Part shown: piece after piece, positions 39,516 through 43,291 of the stretch
Layout of the letters: the number at the start of each line of letters is the position of its first letter
How positions within the stretch are numbered: position 1 is the first letter of the stretch
NCBI GenBank assembly: GCA_022792495.1
Contig: JAAWBD010000081.1
Location: forward strand, 1 to 43,291
Reading direction: 5' to 3'
DNA length: 43,291 nt
DNA from: Oscillospiraceae bacterium
Lineage (GTDB): Bacteria > Bacillota > Clostridia > Oscillospirales > Oscillospiraceae
Translations under genes and position numbers: made by a program
The notes under the pieces: model-generated
What the model was told of the DNA's origin: nothing
Databases searched by the model: none
What the model saw: only the letters and a program-made list of their open reading frames with translations

Positions 39516-39544
39516 ATTATACGGGACGGGCAGAGGTCTGTCAA
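39516..39544 (-). promoter_or_regulatory. Promoter of the TetR gene
   Basis: On the minus strand, TTGACA (39539-39544), 17-bp spacer, TATAAT (39516-39521); full consensus. Confidence 0.85.
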
Positions 39545-39561
39545 CCGATGGGGGAATTTTC

Positions 39562-40431
39562 TTGAGTATCAATCCGGAGAAGATCGCGTTTTTGGTGGAT
39601 TCCTGCGCCGAGCTGGAGCCCCGGCACAGGAAGGGGCTGCCCGTCTATGTGGTGCCCCTGCGGATCGCCTGCAGGGACAAGGACTACAACGACGGGGAGG
39701 ATATTTTCGCCAAGGATGTCTACAAGCGGCTGGAGAAGGGGGAGCTGCCAAAGACCTCCCTGCCCGACATGATGCGGGTGGCCCGAACCCTGGAGACCAT
39801 CAAGAAGGATGGGTACGAGCGGGTCATCGCCCTGCCCCTGTCCTCCGGCCTGTCCGGCACCCACAACATGATCCGGCTGGAGTGCGAGGAGCGGGAGGAT
39901 CTGGAGACGGCGGTCTTTGAGACCTACAGCGGCGCCATCCCCATTGGGGGCGTTGTCCTCCAGCTCTGGGAGGACATCCAGAAGGGGATGAGGTGGGAGA
40001 AGCTGGTGAGCCAGCGGGTGCCCCACCTGCTGAAAAACTCCCACGCCTTCTTCTCGGTGGATACCCTGGAATACCTGATGAAGGGCGGACGGATCGGGAA
40101 GATCACCGCCCTGGCGGGAACAGTGCTGAGCATCAAGCCTATCCTCACCTTTGCCGAGGACGGCCAGCTGGTGAATGTGGCCAAGGTACGGGGCCGGAAG
40201 CAGGTGCAGGGAAAGCTTATTGAGCTGGTGAAGGAGCATGTGGGGGATCACAAGGACTTCAACCTGCTGGTGGCCAACGGCGGCGCCCAGGAGGAGATGG
40301 AGCAGCTGAAGAAGGATCTGATGGCGGCCATCCCCGGCTGCCGGCATATCTGGGATTCCCACATCGACGGGACGCTCAGCGTATACATTGGCAAGGGAGT
40401 TCTGGGAGCGGCTATCCAGATCCTGGATTGA
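39562..40431 (+). CDS. DegV-family fatty-acid-binding protein
   Basis: A 289-residue DegV (FakB-like) protein. Marks are IAFLVDSCAEL at the N-terminus, KTSLPDMMRV, LPLSSGLSGTHNMI (the fatty-acid head-group loop), FSVDTLEYLMKGGRIGK, and IKPILTFAEDGQL. FakB proteins present bound fatty acids to the kinase FakA; whether this copy does so is inferred from family. I chose the TTG at 39562, after GGGGGA; a longer frame from 39502 starts inside the operator. It sits opposite the TetR gene, which suggests lipid-related control. Confidence 0.92.
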   Translation: MSINPEKIAFLVDSCAELEPRHRKGLPVYVVPLRIACRDKDYNDGEDIFAKDVYKRLEKGELPKTSLPDMMRVARTLETIKKDGYERVIALPLSSGLSGTHNMIRLECEEREDLETAVFETYSGAIPIGGVVLQLWEDIQKGMRWEKLVSQRVPHLLKNSHAFFSVDTLEYLMKGGRIGKITALAGTVLSIKPILTFAEDGQLVNVAKVRGRKQVQGKLIELVKEHVGDHKDFNLLVANGGAQEEMEQLKKDLMAAIPGCRHIWDSHIDGTLSVYIGKGVLGAAIQILD

Positions 40432-40432
40432 G

Positions 40433-40469
40433 AAAAAAGGTCAAAGCGCCAAGCGCTTTGACCTTTTTT
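40433..40469. terminator. Bidirectional terminator after degV
   Basis: A 17-bp perfect stem (40433-40449 with 40453-40469), CAA loop, A-run before and T-run after. Confidence 0.93.
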
Positions 40470-40503
40470 GTACTCCGGCTGTGATGGGGAAGGGGTATGG
40501 TGC

Positions 40504-40947
40504 TCACTGTTCCTGATACTGCCGCAGCTTATCATTGAGCCATTTGGAGTCCTGCTTCAGGGCCACATGGGTGGCAAACCACATGGCGGCGATCCCGCCC
40601 TCCAGAAACAGGATCAGAAGCGCCCCACCCCACAGGGGAAGGCCCCGGAACCATCCGAAGGCCACAGAGCAGCCCAGGAAGCCCAGGTTGCACACCAGCA
40701 CCCACAGGGCGGTGCGCCGGGTCAGGGAGGGGCCCTCCAACTCCCGGCAGCGGGGGAAGATCCAGGATTCTATCACGGCCACCCCAAAGGCCGTGAGGAT
40801 CATCTCCAACAGGGCTTGGATGGGGATGGAGCGCTCCCCCATAAGCCAGCGGGTCAGGGAATTGGTAAACACAAGGGCCGCAAAATAGAGGCCCATATGG
40901 AATTTCATGTCTACACCCCAGCTGTAAAAACGGATAAATTCCTGCAT
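40504..40947 (-). CDS. Four-TM membrane protein linked to LytTR regulator (DUF3021-like)
   Basis: A 147-residue membrane protein with four hydrophobic segments (about 16-36, 43-63, 80-98, 106-126) and a basic C-terminus (WLNDKLRQYQEQ). Its size, layout and place just after a LytTR gene resemble the DUF3021 proteins of Firmicutes. Those are thought to sense a membrane signal and work with the LytTR partner; that role is inference here. The ATG at 40947 follows AAAGGAG. Seventeen bases separate it from the regulator gene. Confidence 0.78.
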   Translation of the reverse strand: MQEFIRFYSWGVDMKFHMGLYFAALVFTNSLTRWLMGERSIPIQALLEMILTAFGVAVIESWIFPRCRELEGPSLTRRTALWVLVCNLGFLGCSVAFGWFRGLPLWGGALLILFLEGGIAAMWFATHVALKQDSKWLNDKLRQYQEQ

Positions 40948-40964
40948 GGTATCTGCTCCTTTCT

Positions 40965-41402
40965 TTATAGCCCCAGCCGCTCCCGCAGCAGAGGGGCGTA
41001 GTGGCGGGAGACCATCAGCTTCTCCCCGGTCTCCAGGGTGGCTTGGATCCGGCCTCCGGGCTGGCTTTTCAGGCTTCGGATATGGTGGAGGTTGATCACT
41101 GTGGATTTCCCGGCTCGAAAAAGCCCCAGATCTCCATACCGGCCCTCCAGCTCCGCCAGACTGAGGGCGGTCTGGAATACCGAGGCGTTGGTGTAGATGA
41201 AGATCCGCTCATCCACGCTCTCACAGTAGACGGCCTCCCGGGGAGAGAGAAGGGTGATCTCCTTCTCCTCATCCCATACGCACAGGCGCTGGAATCCGGA
41301 GCGGAGGAGGGACAGCGCCCACAGAACCTCCTCATCCACCTCCCGGCACCGAAGAACCATTTCGTTTTCCTGGGAATCCCAATGCTCTACTGTAATTTTC
41401 AC
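40965..41402 (-). CDS. LytTR-domain transcriptional regulator
   Basis: A 145-residue regulator with no receiver domain. The C-terminal LytTR DNA-binding domain (about 45-143) shows EAVYCESVDERIFIYT, SLAELEGRYGDLGLFRAGKSTVINLHHI and LETGEKLMVSRHYAPLLRERLG. The first 45 residues are a short N-terminal extension. The start is a GTG at 41402 with a GGGAGGTGAGG site. A promoter (TTGCGG, 17 bp, TATGCT) lies at 41426-41454. It heads a two-gene unit with the membrane protein at 40504. Confidence 0.9.
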   Translation of the reverse strand: MKITVEHWDSQENEMVLRCREVDEEVLWALSLLRSGFQRLCVWDEEKEITLLSPREAVYCESVDERIFIYTNASVFQTALSLAELEGRYGDLGLFRAGKSTVINLHHIRSLKSQPGGRIQATLETGEKLMVSRHYAPLLRERLGL

Positions 41403-41425
41403 GGCCTCACCTCCCTGATGTGGTC

Positions 41426-41454
41426 AGCATACCAGGTTGCGCCCTATTCCGCAA
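41426..41454 (-). promoter_or_regulatory. Promoter of the LytTR unit
   Basis: On the minus strand, TTGCGG (41449-41454), 17-bp spacer, TATGCT (41426-41431) with extended TGG. Confidence 0.65.
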
Positions 41455-41513
41455 GGGCTGTACCCATGAGAGGTATTTTTGGGAGGGGTAAGATACACGG
41501 GATCCCCAAAAGA

Positions 41514-41544
41514 GAGGAGGGACGGATAAGTCCCGTCCCTCCTC
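41514..41544 (-). terminator. Terminator of the histidine kinase gene
   Basis: A 12-bp stem (41514-41525 with 41533-41544) followed on the minus strand by a T-rich stretch. Confidence 0.75.
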
Positions 41545-41576
41545 ATTATCTGCTGATGTCCGCCTGGGGGAGGCTT

Positions 41577-43291
41577 TTATTTCACCTGGGGGAAGGAGAC
41601 CACCGCCTTGAACAGATCCCCGTCCACCTCCAGGCGGAACAGGCCTCCCTGGAGCTCGGTAAGGCTCCGGGCGATGGAGAGGCCCAGGCCGCTGCCCTCG
41701 GTGGTGCGGGACTCGTCCCCCCGGACAAACCGCTCCATAAGCTGCTCGGCGGGGATGTTCAGCTGGCCTGCCGAGATGTTTTTCAGGGAGAGGGTCACAT
41801 ACCCGTCCCAGGATATCACGTCCAGGTAGACCCGGGTCCCCGTCATGGCGTATTTGACGCAGTTGCCCATGAGATTGTCCAGGATACGCCAGAAGTGACG
41901 GCCATCGGCCTGGACATAGACCTCCTCCTCGGGCATGGAGACCACAGGGAAGAGCTGGGCGGCGGAGAGCTTCTCGGTGTACTCTCCCAGGGCCTGGCTC
42001 ACCAGCTGCACCACCCCCAGCCGCTCCGGGTTCACCGTCAAAGTCCCGGTGGAGGCCTTGCTGGCCTCCACCAGATCCTCGGTGAGCTTTTTCAGCCGCT
42101 GGCTCTTCCTGTCAAGCACCTGGATATACTCCTGGGCCTTCTCCCCCTGGATGTTCTCCTTTTTGAGAAGATCCACGTAGTTGATGATGGAGGTCAGGGG
42201 GGTTTTCAGGTCGTGGGACACATTGGTGATCAGCTCGGCCTTCATCCGTTCCGATTTCAGCCGCTCGTCCACGGCGGTGTTGATGGCGCTTCCCAGGTCG
42301 TTGAGCTGTCCGGCATGCTCCAGAAGGTCGGGGAACCGGCCCATTTTGGCGGCGTCGATGACGGTTTCGGGAGCCCCTCCCACAATGGCCTGGGTGCCGG
42401 AGCGGATCCTCCGCCATTCCTCCGACCAGCGGCAGAGCAGAAAGAGCACCGCCCCCTGGTAGAAGGGGATGAGGAACACGGTGAGAGAGGTGAGCACAGT
42501 ACCGATGAAATAGGCCAGAAACAGCAGGATGACCCGCTGGGTCATGTTCCAGTTTCCAAAGGTAGTCTTCCACCACCGGCCCAGGCCCCGGAAGCCCCGG
42601 CCTATCCAGCACAGGAGTTTCCAGGTGACGGTGTTGCGAAACAGGGTGTGGGTTTTGATCCGGGTGGCGGTTGACATAAGTCCGGCCTCGGTGAAGGCGA
42701 AGCCCACGGTCAGGGAGATCACGGACACCCCCATCATGGCGTAGAAGGAGGGGTCGTTATAGTGGTAGAGATATCCCTCCGACATGGCGTTGCCTCCCAG
42801 GGCGAAGCACAGCACCGCCCCCCAGCCCATCCCGAACAGGTACAGGTCATAGGGAATTTTATCCGTCCAGTTGAGCACAAAGGTCTCGGCCCCTCTCCGC
42901 CGTCCGGCGCAGCACAGCAACAGGACGGTGCCGGCCAGGAAGACCAGGGCCAGGACGGCGGTGGCGTAGAGGATCCGGATGTCCCCTTTGACCAGGGTGC
43001 TTTTCAGCTCCCGGAACTCGTCCTGGACGGCATAGCGCTCGTCTATGCCGTATTCCAGCGCGTACTGGAAGGTCTCCCCATCCTGGTAGAGAATGCTTTC
43101 GTTGCCGGGAACCTGGGCCAGCACCGTGTCATTGTCACTGAAAAAGACGGTAAAGTTTTGCTCCTCGTTGTATTCCCGGTAGTTGTAGTAGATCCGGGAG
43201 GGGGAGATGGTGTACACATGGCGGAAAAGATTCTCATGGGAAACATGCTCCAGGCTATCCGATCCCGAGGAGCTGAGCAGGATCTCCCCGG
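41577..43291 (-). CDS. Membrane sensor histidine kinase, C-terminal part (5' end outside window)
   Basis: The frame is open to the right edge, so the N-terminus is missing; a GTG at 43217 is only an internal codon. About 571 residues are visible. An extracellular part is followed by a TM segment, several more hydrophobic segments in the middle, and then the kinase core. The H-box is ELITNVSHDLKTPLTSIINYVDLL, the N-box is ILDNLMGNCVKYA, and the G2 box is GSGLGLSIARSL. The usual DxGxG box is replaced by LSLKNIS, as in some clostridial kinases. The partner response regulator is probably just beyond the window. The signal is unknown. Confidence 0.9.
   Translation of the reverse strand, partial: GEILLSSSGSDSLEHVSHENLFRHVYTISPSRIYYNYREYNEEQNFTVFFSDNDTVLAQVPGNESILYQDGETFQYALEYGIDERYAVQDEFRELKSTLVKGDIRILYATAVLALVFLAGTVLLLCCAGRRRGAETFVLNWTDKIPYDLYLFGMGWGAVLCFALGGNAMSEGYLYHYNDPSFYAMMGVSVISLTVGFAFTEAGLMSTATRIKTHTLFRNTVTWKLLCWIGRGFRGLGRWWKTTFGNWNMTQRVILLFLAYFIGTVLTSLTVFLIPFYQGAVLFLLCRWSEEWRRIRSGTQAIVGGAPETVIDAAKMGRFPDLLEHAGQLNDLGSAINTAVDERLKSERMKAELITNVSHDLKTPLTSIINYVDLLKKENIQGEKAQEYIQVLDRKSQRLKKLTEDLVEASKASTGTLTVNPERLGVVQLVSQALGEYTEKLSAAQLFPVVSMPEEEVYVQADGRHFWRILDNLMGNCVKYAMTGTRVYLDVISWDGYVTLSLKNISAGQLNIPAEQLMERFVRGDESRTTEGSGLGLSIARSLTELQGGLFRLEVDGDLFKAVVSFPQVK

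Noticed and set aside
41001-42674. A 557-residue open frame on the plus strand
   Set aside because: Antisense to the LytTR and histidine kinase genes, which have clear domain motifs; the plus frame has none.

Overview
The window looks like chromosome from an anaerobic, endospore-forming Clostridia bacterium, most like a high-GC gut Oscillospiraceae (Flavonifractor/Intestinimonas type). The genus is inference; no rRNA is present. Reasons: sporulation genes (yabP, yabQ, a spoVB-like flippase, ylbJ), a group B-type [FeFe]-hydrogenase, an anaerobic sulfatase-maturating enzyme, Fe-S serine dehydratase, strong Shine-Dalgarno sites with GTG/TTG starts, and G+C-rich third codon positions. No tRNA, rRNA, CRISPR array, insertion sequence or integrase was seen.

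Layout. 1-6.3 kb: the end of rny, a two-gene chromate-type transporter, a two-TM protein of unknown function, birA divergent from bioY with BirA-type half-sites between them, then the conserved block yabP-yabQ-divIC-S1 protein. 6.3-7.6 kb: a yybP-ykoY-type (Mn2+) riboswitch with terminator platform ahead of a CaCA-family exporter. 7.6-14.5 kb: serine dehydratase sdaAB-sdaAA, a D-Ala-D-Ala carboxypeptidase, a polar amino acid ABC importer interrupted by a large composite hairpin, a minimal FMN-binding lipoprotein and an aldose-1-epimerase-like protein.

14.5-23.7 kb is the most distinctive part. A cysteine-rich Crp/Fnr-like regulator is followed by a BMP-family lipoprotein, a double ABC ATPase, two permeases, a sulfatase without a signal peptide, its radical-SAM maturase (anSME), and a TauE/SafE anion exporter. 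Read together they suggest import of a small sulfated organic compound, cytoplasmic desulfation, and export of the released sulfur oxyanion.

23.7-30.1 kb (minus strand) is a compact GlcNAc utilisation locus that also carries the general PTS proteins: ptsI-nagB-nagA, then EIIA-HPr-nagE. The HPr has Arg at the position of regulatory Ser46. 30.2-35.3 kb: spoVB-like gene, GNAT acetyltransferase, a P-loop ATPase of unknown function, and the hydrogenase. 35.3-37.2 kb is an AT-richer islet with two XRE regulators, paired operators, a SLOG protein and a lipoprotein. 37.2-43.3 kb: a small Cys4 protein, ylbJ, a TetR regulator facing degV across a palindromic operator, and a membrane protein/LytTR/histidine kinase group that runs off the right end.
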